Shown here: piece after piece, positions 33,600 to 44,394 of the stretch
Position numbering within the stretch: the first letter of the stretch is position 1
Layout of the letters: every line of letters begins with the position of its first letter
Assembly: GCF_002443255.2 (NCBI RefSeq)
Contig: NW_019211454.1
Coordinates: forward strand, 12,174,248 to 12,238,247
Reading direction: 5' to 3'
DNA from: Varroa destructor
Taxonomy: Eukaryota > Arthropoda > Arachnida > Mesostigmata > Varroidae
Length of the DNA: 64,000 nucleotides
The notes under the pieces: generated by a model
Seen by the model: only the letters and a program-made list of their open reading frames with translations
Told to the model about the DNA's origin: nothing
Databases searched by the model: none
Made by a program: the position numbers and the translations under genes

Positions 33600-36500
33600 A
33601 GACCAATTTCCCTAGTCTAGGCTAGTTGTCGAGATAATTGGACATAAACATTACATTAATGTGCTGGCATAAGATGTTCTTCTCGTGGTCCTCAAAACTC
33701 TTGGGTTTAACAACTATGATTATTGTTCCTACGTTATGTGAATAGAAATAACAATAGGCGTTAGACGTTCACCTGTTCGTTAACGATGAACCGATAGAAA
33801 TGTTTGCAGATTCATTATTTTCTATTAAATGTCAGCTGAGTGTCAATGGTTAGCCTAACCTTGAACGTCATCGTCTCGTGCCCCCGTTTGCTATCGTAAA
33901 AGATAGAATTGTGTTTCCGTGCGACTTCTTGTACTGTCAACGAGCTGTTCGAACGGGCCTTATATCTGGCCAAACTTTTTCTATAGGTTTACGATCGATG
34001 ATTTTATTCCATTGCTTGAAAAAGAAATACTAAATGAATGGTGCTACTTAAAGATCGGTAGCGATGGCTCATCCATTTAGCCAATAGTATCCATGAAACG
34101 ATCATGATGGGTTGTAATGTTAGAAAAATTGTTAAGCAAATATCAGCACTGTCATCCGCTCCGAAGTAATTACATAATCAGGACACACAAATAATGAACA
34201 CGGAATTTTGAAATAGTCGTTCGTCCATACAATATATAGGTGTACTTTTTGACCCCGTATAATTATATGCGAATAAACGGGCCGAGGTGTACTCGGCGAG
34301 ATTCTTTTTTAGGTTTAGATTAAGTTGTATTTCTATGAACGTTGAGTAACTTTGCAAAATGAACTTAATCTAGTAATTGTGAGAGCCATCATACCAGTGC
34401 GTTACAATAGTTTCCTTCCAAATTCACGTTAATTGCTCAAAGTACAACAGTTGCCTTTTAGCATTGTTTCGAATTTATTTTCTGCCCCTTGGGGCTGGCT
34501 CACTGTATGCATGGTGACTGCGTAAAGAAGAAAGGATTGAAACCATGTTTATCAGCTCCTAGCTACTAATCGGATAAACGTAAAGCCAGCTCCGTTCTGC
34601 ATATTTGTTCCCGGAGGCCAACATTATTCTGCTTATACTGGTACAGCATTCCTAGCGCGGTGCCAGCTTTGCATACGTTCCTGCATAGGTTCAAGTTATC
34701 GATAATCTATATAGGGCATAAGAATTGTTGCCTCGTCAATATGCCCCTGTGCGTACGTGCATATCTGTATATATGTAGGTCTGCGTTCATGGCAGGCAAG
34801 TTTTGTTGTCGCACCTGCTGCTGTTGTCGTTTTGTCTCTTCTACGGATCTCAAGGTACAAATAAATGGGAAGACTGGATAGGCGTTGCGATGGAAGACGA
34901 CGCGCGAATATATTCCTGACAACGATTCGTCGGCATACATAGTTTCATGTAAAATATAAACGCAGGGGTAAATGGACTTTTCCTAATTAAGCGAATTACT
35001 TAACTCGGCATACAGGTGTCACTTCTACATCGTGATCGGTTTTTTTGGCTTTATAAAGATGAAATGAGTAATTCCTTGCATTACGACTATTATTTTATGG
35101 CGAAACTTTAAATTTTAGCACAGCATTTATTTGATGGCGATATTTAAGATTCTTAATAGATCCATATGTGTAGCGCTACGTTGTACTTTCCGCTATTACT
35201 TTATCACGCGCTATATAACTTGGCAGAGCACTCACTAAGCAATCCATTACGAACGTGCCTGCGTATCTATAGGTCGCATTCACACAACGCTCATAAAATA
35301 GACAAAAACTCGCCGTGGTAGGATTTCCATTCGAAAACAGGTAGACGGTACGCCCCATAGTAGGCTTGCAATTTTTTTTCTTACGTTCTCGATTGTGATG
35401 TGGCGCTTCGTGTTCGAATCTGCCAATGATTCAGTTTTCTTCGCTCCGGTAGACCACCAGTGACGCAGAATTGTTGAAGCGACAGCTCTAGTAGACTCGA
35501 ACACGGCAGTGCTGGAATATAGGTCGCGTTTACAGCTGAAACACTCAGCGCCCAGCAATCATGGGCGCTTTTCTGTAGCGGTCCAACAGTTCTGTTACCG
35601 TCACTTCAGAGTTGAAAAAACGCGCGCAATTGAAAATGCAGTCCTACTCTTTCATTGTCTCTATAACAAGGCACCAACATCAATTTAAGATTGAAACTTC
35701 TCACGAGAACGGGGTACACGTATGTAGATTCAACGATGACACGCGTCACGTAAAGGAAAGCCTTGGCTGCACACGTGAATACCGCCAGCCTTAAAACTCT
35801 GCGACTAAGCTGTAGCTTGCTGAGGAATCATTTCTCCGCAACACCTTTAGAAACGTAGAGGGAGGGACGCAAGGACACACTAGGCAGCACACTAAGGAAC
35901 GAGTTTGCCATGGCTTGTTATGGTATCTTAGACACGAATGGCCAAAGGCAAACAAATCTTTATTCCCTGATCTTGCTTATTCATTGAGGCGTGTCGCTGT
36001 CATGTGTTCAGCAACGGGATCTTTGCAGAGGCGTTATGAACAGCAGGCAGACGCCTTTGTTGTCTTTGCTCATGTGACACTCTGATGACGTAGCATTTTC
36101 CGCAAGGGATGCATATTGTGTGCCATCGGAAAGTCATATACCATCTCGATTTGTTCGGATGTTATTTACAGAAGCACAATGTTTTTCTCTTTAGTTTTGC
36201 GTATTTCTATCGACCGAATAATCCTGGATAGGGCTGGATTAGATGGCCTTTGAACATGACACTTGCTCATTGGAAATGTTAGCTCGGTTTAGCGACTGTC
36301 GGAATAAAGTACACAAACTTGTCTCACTTACCCGTTCTTTATAATCCAGCCCTTCGAACTAGATAAAAAAAATTGTAAGACTTTCAAATTCGGATCAATG
36401 AACCAGTGTACATTGCGTTAACCAAAGGGATCGCTTATCTGCCATAAGTCATATAGCGACGCTTCTTAAGACCGACTAGACTATCCACGATGGTGTACCT

Positions 36501-39500
36501 CTATGCAGAAGTCTCGCTGAAAGCGCGGCCACTTCAGCAATAGTACTGGCAATGACAAGGATGATATAAGTTACTGTCCAGTCTCAAGTTGGCTTTCATT
36601 CTGATTTAGAACGAAGAGAAAGCCCTACTTCAACAAATTGTCGTAACATTATAGCTATTTGTTTTTATTTAAGCTTGGCTCTGTTCGACGCGCTGGAGAA
36701 GCTGAATTCTAGAGTTCTTTGGCATTTTTTTTTACACAACACGCAAGATCTGCAGACGTGCATAAAATAGGAGAAAGCGTTTAAGAAGCGATATAAAAAT
36801 ATGATCTTCAAGGTGGTTAACAGAATTAGTCACTGAACTAATACCGCTAAATCAATTTATTCGGATCAATGTTTGATATTTTCGAGAGTCGGTTGCTTGT
36901 TTATGAAGATGTATCTACGGGGCGCGGCAAAATGTCTATCGTACTCTTTACATTAATATGGGTCAATAGGTGATCCTTGAAATGTGATTAACTGGGTCTA
37001 AAGGTTTCGCCTAAACGCTTTATTGTCATCGTAGACGTACTACGTATGTCTATCTACAAAAGAGCTCAGGTCGCGCATCGTGTATTATTTGAATGCCGGT
37101 AAAAATTATTTTTGTCATTGAAGTTTTTCGCGTATTTTTACCGTTTATCGATTGGTACGATGTATCCGCTGCAAGTGCCGCTGCGAAATCAATAGATCGA
37201 CAGTGTATGTCCTTTCTAGATATCAACGATCCTTAAATATATATTAAGAGCTGACTGCTATGCGTCGAAATGCAGCAAAACAATTGGACATGCTTTCCCC
37301 CTTCGCAGGCATAGATAACTACACGATACAAGATCGCGCCTCTCTGCGCCATCTAACTTCGCTACGCGTCAAACGCAACTCCGAGTTATGTTGTTGTACG
37401 CATCTGACGTATATACGCTGTGACCGCGACCGAATCCGTCCTTTCATCAAATGTATGGCATCTTGAAATCACAAAAAACGAACGTTGGATTCAATCTATT
37501 CAGAGGCCATATTGGAAACACTTCGAATAAATTTGTCTAATGCTAAAATTAAATTTTCTAACGTGATCGCAAGATAAGCCAGCAACTGTTTGAGAGCCTG
37601 TAGACAATCTTATTCGTCTTATATGCTTGACTGAAATGAACTTGCGTACATACCCTATTTACACGCAAACGGTATATAAAATTTGCGTATACTATGTTTA
37701 CTACTATATTTGCTTTATGAAAAAATACATATAATATGCTGTATGGCCAAAATAGCTATTTGAAGTCTTACGATAGAGCACACTTAGGCACTTTCCTCGC
37801 ACACAAGGTTTCCAGGATCACTAACTAATTCAGCGGTAACTTCATCTTGCGCACCGTGCAAAATGTCCAAATGAAAATTATTTAACCTAATTTAACCACC
37901 TAACGAATCGACTAGTCTTCGTTAAGTGCGGCGAAATAACTCCAATGAAGACGAGGGAATCGTCGGGCGTTCGTTAATAAAAGACGACCGTTAAACGCTA
38001 AGTAAAGATATATATTCGAAGAAAGACCTTCAACAACGCCCGTTTCTCTCTGGGGGCTCCGCTTTGGCCGGCTGTTTTTCGAGCTGCTAGCGGCCGGCCT
38101 TGCCTAGTGCTGATAAAGACGCAAAACTACGAAGGAATCGACCGAAAGCCACGACACTGCGCCATGACGCAAAACACACTCTAGAGCAGCAGGTAGCAGC
38201 CAGCCTACTCAAAACCAGGCCAGTAACCAAACAAAGCAGGAAACCGCCTATTATTTACAGCAAATTATTCAATCGTGAAAAGGATCGACAACTCAGTGTA
38301 CCAATATAGGCCTGCAGGACTGGGTACCGACATAGCAACGAACTGCCGTCTCTCGTTGCCCCAAACCCAAACTACTGCTCTGTCGTCCTCACCTGTCGCT
38401 AGCCATGGTTTTACTCGTGATTCGGGCAGGAGCTAGATACAGTTGTACAGAGATCCTTGGTTGGACTGCGTGTGGCAAGATCTCTTTGTGGTCGAACGGA
38501 GCAGTGTTGTGTACATAAAAGCATCAACTGGCTTGTTCGTCGTTGTGCGTTGGTATATTAATCTAATTAGTCTGTCTGGCAGATAAAAAATATAGACTAT
38601 ACACGACAATGAGGTGGACGGTCAAAGGACTCGACGAAAGCTTAGCGGTTTTATGTTGAACGTATGACGATTTCGTGCCAGACACGAGTAGACAAGATTA
38701 CAAAGTTTAACGATGGGCAAATATGGCGTCATAAAGCCGATCGCTGACATCGTACAGCACGAACGTACCAATTACTAAATTGTACCACACTGACCTGTAC
38801 CGGATCTTCTCTGTGTTAGATCTTCAAGAGCCGACCTTTGTTTCTTGTTACCTACCGCCTAAGCCTAGATATCGAAACTCATATTTTTTATAATCTAACT
38901 ATAATATGCATAGATCTATATTATATTAGTTTGTTAGAATCGAACATTTTTTTCCATTAATTTCCCAAAATCAGCATATATGCTAATTATAGCAGTATAT
39001 ATTATTGCACGCGTTACATTTTGTGTGACAATCAATCACCACTATTCACAGCGGCAAAAATGTACCTTCGATAAATCGGCTGTCTACTGCATGTCTCTGC
39101 AGTCATAATAAACATGAATTCAACTGACCCTTTTTTGTTTGCTCCATCGACTGCTTCGTCCTTTCCGCGGCAACGTCGCTTTTTCGGATCCTAACGATGT
39201 AGGCTAAATGTCTGTGAAAAGAACGCACATAATTAAAACGCCAAAAAAAGAAAATTAACAACAATAACAGGAGAGACAAAGGAAACGAATATTAAGTATA
39301 CCACTTTTCTAAAATTATACAAAACCTATTTAATCTTAGTATCATCTTTAATTACAGGAAGAATTTGAAGCTTTCCGGTCGGTTTCAAAATAGCAACAAT
39401 ATGGATAAACTGCAGTGTTAGCTAATAAGGTACTGCAAGCCTCTCATGTCGGCTATCACGGCGATCTGGATATTACCGTTATCATGTTTAGCTAATAATA

Positions 39501-39730
39501 AATAGGAAGCACAAATAGAGAAAAGGCATAACCATCAAGTTGTAACCGCTCGCTACAATCTAACGACAATGTTTCGATTTTAATCTTCTCATTAAGCTGA
39601 AGTACAAGTGAGGATATTGCAAAATATAAGTGAGAGGGACGGGCGGGCAATGGTAAGGGCGAATGTTACGTTGCTACTTATATTTATTCGGTTACTAGGC
39701 TGTTAATTGAAAGGTCAAAAACAAATACTT
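33600..39730. other. About 6 kb with no supported gene
   Basis: AT-rich DNA with short frames (the longest is 92 codons at 35558-35280 on minus). A Cys-rich plus frame near 34800 is produced by TGT/TGC repetition and is not convincing. Short hairpins occur at 35547-35569 (AGCGCCCA/TGGGCGCT) and 38066-38099 (GGCCGGC/GCCGGCC), the latter in a small GC-rich patch. No RNA gene or transposon was recognised. Confidence 0.5.
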
Positions 39731-39739
39731 TAGTAGTTT

Positions 39740-39792
39740 TATATATGTATATATATAAAATAAAAAAAAAATATATATATATATATATATAT
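39740..39792. repeat. Compound AT/A-rich microsatellite
   Basis: Interrupted TA repeats, then an A-rich run, then an uninterrupted (AT)n at about 39771-39792. Confidence 0.93.
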
Positions 39793-39828
39793 GAAACATC
39801 AATAAAGCCGAAGTGTATCGTTACAGAT

Positions 39829-39856
39829 CAACAACAGAGTTGTTGTTGTTGTTGTT
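39829..39856. repeat. (GTT)6 repeat with inverted CAACAAC
   Basis: CAACAAC at 39829-39835 is followed by AGA and then six GTT units at 39839-39856. The first units can pair with CAACAAC as a stem with a 3-base loop. Confidence 0.92.
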
Positions 39857-39906
39857 CCACGTCTTAAATCAAGTTTTTAACAATGCAAAAGTGTATGTGA
39901 ACTGGA

Positions 39907-39926
39907 GGGGGAGGGGGGGGGGGGGG
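39907..39926. repeat. Poly-G tract (G5-A-G14)
   Basis: Five G, one A, then fourteen G. This could fold into a G-quadruplex on the plus strand, and it is also a typical spot for sequencing length errors. Confidence 0.93.
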
Positions 39927-40127
39927 ATGCTCTAGATAGCTTCGACCTCATCTACAATAACCTGGGCATGTTTAACCTCGTCACAATCTTGGGACGCATC
40001 ATACTTCATAACCTACAGAGTTTACGAACTGAACTTGAAGTGCATTGTCGAAGACGCTCGTTCTGCCCCCTCACATCTAGGTAGATTTTTCGAACTTCGC
40101 ATTTAACTATTTGATTAGGCTTCACTA

Positions 40128-40427
40128 ATGCTAGGTAGATCACAATGTTCATTCAAATGCATCGTATGTAACCGACTTCGGGTGTGGGGGGAACCTCAGT
40201 GGTGTCATCGAGTAGCTGGAGACATTCAGCTGAATTTTGTGTGTCAAAAAAACGGGGCAAAAGAAAGCAAGCTAAATTGCCGCACTTGTTCTATCGGCTG
40301 CTTTGTGTACGTATGCAATCAGAAATTTTGGATTTTTTTGAAAGACACTTTTGTTAAACTTTATGGCATTAACTGCACGATCTATAACACCGTGATCATA
40401 TTTATCTCACGTATATTTTTCGCATAA
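40128..40427 (+). CDS. Candidate cysteine-rich small ORF, 99 codons
   Basis: An ATG at 40128 (in-frame TAG just upstream) opens 99 codons to TAA. Ten cysteines fall mostly in the first two thirds, with spacing roughly C-x3-C-x2-C-x11-C-x12-C-x10-C-x2-C-x3-C-x4-C, and the C terminus is hydrophobic. No signal peptide is visible, so a secreted knottin is unlikely. The paired cysteines could suggest metal binding, but the spacing matches no zinc-finger family I know. AT-rich third positions and the hydrophobic tail also fit random sequence. Confidence 0.13.
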   Translation: MLGRSQCSFKCIVCNRLRVWGEPQWCHRVAGDIQLNFVCQKNGAKESKLNCRTCSIGCFVYVCNQKFWIFLKDTFVKLYGINCTIYNTVIIFISRIFFA

Positions 40428-40781
40428 AATCGATTTTCATTGAAACATGTAAGTCGGGCTGCTTTAAACAGAACACATATACAGAAAAAAAAAATTATAT
40501 AATATATTTGTTATACAGCGATTGCGAATAATTAATTCACTGTAAGCAAACATTACGTCTCGTACCGAGTGGTAAAATATCCGAAAAGGAAGTATAATAT
40601 CAAATGTACGTAACGTAATCAAAACCGATAATTGGCAAATAAATTATCCAACAACAACCCTTCAGCCTAGAAGTCTGCTTAACTTGATTCCATCTATTTA
40701 CAATTTTTTTTCAAAAATATATTTGAACCGTTTAGTCTGTGCTGCCATAACAGCGTATTTGATATTTGTGTATCTTTCAGT

Positions 40782-40795
40782 AAAAAAAAAAAAAA
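40782..40795. repeat. A14 homopolymer
   Basis: A run of fourteen A, read directly. Confidence 0.95.
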
Positions 40796-41098
40796 CGTTG
40801 ATCAAAAGCTGTATTTCACACATAAAATTGGATTATCTTAGTGAAACATGAAAAATTAAAATTTAGCGCTAGCAAACAATAGCGTAATAAGCATAATGTC
40901 CTCTAGTGAAAATAAAGGCCAGACTTGACCTGATCATTTCAAGAAGGTTGATACTGAACAGGTGACACAAAGGCTGTGGATGATTATTTCAACGACCGAC
41001 ATTGAATGCATACCATATATTCACAAAATATCTTTCAACTCAGGCTCCTGATCTTGACAGGTAGCGGCAGTTTTCCTTTGTAACCTTTGAGTTGGTCC

Positions 41099-41161
41099 TA
41101 AGAAAGCATACGCCTAGCATGTTTAGTACTGCAACAAACGTGCTAGGCGTATGCTTTCTTA
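41099..41161. repeat. Perfect 21-bp inverted repeat (hairpin)
   Basis: The 21 bases at 41099-41119 (TAAGAAAGCATACGCCTAGC plus A) are the exact reverse complement of 41141-41161, separated by 21 bases. The spacer ends (TGTTT and AAACG) extend the stem by four pairs and a possible G-U pair, leaving a loop of 11 bases. Such a stem could extrude as a cruciform, be processed as double-stranded RNA if transcribed, or be the footprint of a local inverted duplication. A 15-G run starts 11 bases after the right arm. No coding frame explains it. Confidence 0.98.
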
Positions 41162-41171
41162 CGGGGGGCTT

Positions 41172-41186
41172 GGGGGGGGGGGGGGG
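41172..41186. repeat. G15 homopolymer
   Basis: Fifteen consecutive G, preceded by GGGGGG at 41163-41168. It lies immediately downstream of the 21-bp inverted repeat and could form a G-quadruplex. Confidence 0.93.
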
Positions 41187-41189
41187 ACC

Positions 41190-43140
41190 AGCATGACTTG
41201 AATGAAAGGTACCGTTGCATAACCGAGAACTCGATCCACGTAAAAAGAACAGCCTTGCGGTGCAATCTTTCATGTAGCCAAGAAAATGTTCAATGATTGT
41301 CCTTCAACATCCTGCAGGCGCAACAAGAATCTGGCTGCAGCTAAAATTAAACTAGGCCCTTGCTACTAACTGACAGAGTAGCGACCTGTATCGCAACGTA
41401 TGCATACATATAGTGACATCCAAAACAATATACCTTATTAGTTAGGGCATGCAGTGACGAAGCAGCCAGTGACCTTGGCGAGTGCCGCATTTATGATAGT
41501 AGCTATTGGTAGAGCCTTTTCCAGATACAGTAGAGAAATCTAAAGAACGGTTTTTCTTAAAGAGATCGAATGGGCTAGTTTAGGGTTCTTTCTTTATGTG
41601 TGCTGACAACGTCCATTTTGGAGCTTTCTTACGTGAACACTTAACAAGAGCGTCGAAAACAATCACCCACAATAACTCTATGAAATTGATGTTCTTTCAA
41701 ATATGAAACGGTGCGTTCATACAAGAAGTACATTGTAGTGTTACTCAGAGACATTCGTTTTGCTAACGTGCTGATTGGAAGCTTAGTTCTTAACAAAGTG
41801 TGGAGTTTTTGCTAAAGGCAGTGTTCTCTATTTTTGTAGAGCGAAAAAAAAATAGCATCACACTATATTAGCCCGAAAGTTTCACTCTGTAATTATGTGC
41901 AGTCGGAATAAATTCTAAATCTAGTGGCTTTGTTTAAACTAGCCAACGGAAACGAAAAGGCAAATTTAACTAGGCTGTTCTGCTAATGATAGGTAGATGC
42001 TTCCCTCTGTAAGGCATTACATGGAACTGCTATAACTATCAGGTTTTAGGTTATTACGAACGAAATCAGTCTTCAGAGCCGGACTTGTTTCTTCTATTCT
42101 TTGTAAAGTCATGACATGAAGGCAATGGAGCTGAGAGCGAGAGACCCATAGATACAGAAGGCTAAGCCAATGACGAACCTGCTTCTAGCCAATAGCGGCT
42201 TCTTTGTTGTTGATAAATTAGGCGTTAAAATTTTATTAAGTCCCATCGTTTTAGTTGAGACGGCTGTGTCTACCATGGGACCAAAGGTAAAGGACTATAT
42301 GATTCAAAATGCTTCCACTCCAACCCGCTACGTATACCAACCTAGAACATTTTGTTGTCACATGTGCTTATGCGTGGTTATTTGTAAGCCACACCTCACC
42401 ATAACACGTTATCACTGAAAGCAGAAAACAACAGGCTCGTACTTGTTGAAATGCCATTTATGACTCGTATACTTGTAATGTTTCTACATTCGTAAATTAA
42501 AGTTAAGAATTCGTACATAAGTTTTCAGACCGGATCTTGTTTTAACTATAATAATTTTTTAAGAGTGGCGAAATAGTATGGTATTTGTTCCATTTATTAT
42601 TAATAGCGATCTGAATAATACAAGTCTCTGTGCATTTACAGGTCCTCACTGTGGTTGAAGACGTATAGCGATCGTTCTATCGCAGTAAAAAAATTGTAGA
42701 TAGTATGATCATACGTTCCTTCGCAAGCAACTTCTACACAAGCAAGCTTACAATCCATGGTGTGGACTAGTAAGGCGTGTTCCGTTTCCGGCCTTCGAGC
42801 CTTTTGTGTTTGTTTACCACATCTAGATTGCGCTATATATGTAATCTTAATGTTATACTCTTTTCGATTCTTAAAATGCGTCTATTTTCGATCGGTCAGA
42901 GGCTTTCAGCAACAATACGTAGCACATATGTACAATTTGAGACAAACGAACATGTCCATTCACTGTAAGAACATATTGATACTGGAGGTTTTTTTTTTTA
43001 AGTATAGTGATTTCACGTAGATAGGAGAAGCGTTTTCTAAGAAGAAATATCCGAGGTAAAGGAGTTAATTAAAGGAGCAAACTTCGTTAATCTTGGGCTT
43101 GACTATCCCAGTTGATGGAAATGTATAGTCTTATATTTGA
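41190..43140. other. No supported gene
   Basis: Short frames on plus (42170-42418, 42757-43020) without recognisable content. AT-rich, with small homopolymers only. Confidence 0.5.
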
Positions 43141-43143
43141 CTG

Positions 43144-43434
43144 ATGCGTGAGTTAACTAGGATCTCAAAGACATACAAATGGCTAAATGGTCTTAGAAAA
43201 ACGCTACTCTGTATGGTTCAAGCAGTGATTGAGCGTATATTCTGTTTGTTAACATTATTAATAACGACTTCGTTTTATACACGAGAAAAGAGAACTGTAC
43301 GTATGCTACGAAAACGAGCGAGGGCTCTGCGCGGCGTGCTCGTTATTGAAACGGGTTCGTGTGTGCCAGATATTCAGATCGTGCCGAATACCGAAAAAAA
43401 GCGCCGTATCTTAATCAGCCACCCCTACTTTTAA
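43144..43434 (+). CDS. Candidate 96-codon ORF with one hydrophobic segment
   Basis: This frame starts with an ATG at 43144 and ends at TAA. Around residues 27 to 44 it has a hydrophobic stretch (VIERIFCLLTLLITTSFY) that could be a membrane segment, flanked by basic residues, then a lysine- and arginine-rich part. I see no family, and no upstream or downstream splice partner was found. The arrangement is also common in random AT-rich frames. Confidence 0.12.
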   Translation: MRELTRISKTYKWLNGLRKTLLCMVQAVIERIFCLLTLLITTSFYTREKRTVRMLRKRARALRGVLVIETGSCVPDIQIVPNTEKKRRILISHPYF

Positions 43435-43551
43435 GGAATCAGAGTGAAAACTGGTTGAAGTAGGTGTATATAGCAATTGCTTTGTTTTCAAGCAACGCAC
43501 AGTAGATGGGCTTTTGTATACCACGTCATCATCCGCTGTCACATGAGGTAA

Positions 43552-43800
43552 TTGAGAAAATACACGTATGAGTCTGTTATAAGTCCCAATGGATGCTGCG
43601 AATTTGTCTTGGTAAAATATTCACTCACCTTCTATACATCCCGATGTATCAATGATTTTGGTCGCAATTTAAGCGGAGCATCGAAAATGCTGTTTTGTAC
43701 CGCCAAGTACATCCGTCTGCGGAGCACGAGTTGGAAGGAAAATTTTGGCTGCGAACTGCTGCGCACTGCTAGAAAGGTGGGCCTTTTCGGTGCTATTTAA
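43552..43800 (+). other. 82-codon open frame, unrecognised
   Basis: This plus-strand frame is close downstream of the 43144-43434 frame in a different context, with several cysteines and no motif. It is listed only because the two together make 43.1-43.8 kb more open than its surroundings. Confidence 0.08.
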
Positions 43801-43816
43801 TGCTTGGTCATCCTCC

Positions 43817-44275
43817 TTAACAGGGTATATTTAAGAAGCTTAACAGTGCCTGATATACTGTAGTAGTAGTAGTATGGAAATACAGTCTAAGAAGATTTTG
43901 AAGAAGTATGTTGATCACCCGATCCGGAAAAGGTCGAAAAAATTTAAGCGGAAAATGATAAACAAAAGTACTTACACTTATGTTGTAACCTGAATAGACC
44001 AGGGCGGAGGAGAGCATCGCACACGTACACGCCCGTATTATGTTGATTGGCATATGGCCCGCAACAAGCCAACTGTCTGTTACCAATTTTTCCTGGCCTA
44101 TAAAAATTCTATACGTAAGTTTTTCTTTTTTAGGAGGAAAATACGGTGCCACAATATACAGAATGCTATAATTTCTACATAAGATACATGTCTTCAATAA
44201 GATTTCATCTACACATAATAGGCAAAAAGCTGGTTGTCCATCTACCTCCAAAGCTGCATGATTTTTCTGTGGCTT
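43817..44275 (-). CDS. Candidate minus-strand open frame with internal GTAAGT
   Basis: The frame is open from just after a TAA at 44276-44278 to its stop at 43817, 152 codons, with no early ATG. A perfect GTAAGT donor lies inside it near 43977, so the likely exon, if real, would be about 44275 to 43978 (about 99 codons). The peptide is hydrophobic in places and contains several cysteines, but no domain was recognised. A GTA/TAG trinucleotide run near 43860 lengthens the tail (poly-Thr). The opposite strand is partly open. Confidence 0.15.
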   Translation of the reverse strand, partial: KPQKNHAALEVDGQPAFCLLCVDEILLKTCILCRNYSILYIVAPYFPPKKEKLTYRIFIGQEKLVTDSWLVAGHMPINIIRACTCAMLSSALVYSGYNISVSTFVYHFPLKFFRPFPDRVINILLQNLLRLYFHTTTTTVYQALLSFLNIPC

Positions 44276-44349
44276 TTAAATTAGTCAGAAGATGCAGTTC
44301 TCCCCCTAGAGATCAGCCTTTTGGGTGCAGCTTGAAATTGATCATAATT

Positions 44350-44391
44350 TTCGTCTGATAATTTCATAGGGTGCTTACACCATCAGACGAA
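44350..44391. repeat. Nested hairpin (10-bp plus 4-bp stems)
   Basis: TTCGTCTGAT at 44350-44359 pairs perfectly with ATCAGACGAA at 44382-44391. Inside, GGTG and CACC pair around CTTA, with a nine-base bulge on the left. The total is 42 bases. Confidence 0.9.
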
Positions 44392-44394
44392 TAG

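Noticed and set aside
34790..34850. Cys-rich peptide suggesting a metallothionein
   Set aside because: It is produced by TGT/TGC repetition, with no correct spacing and no supporting gene structure.
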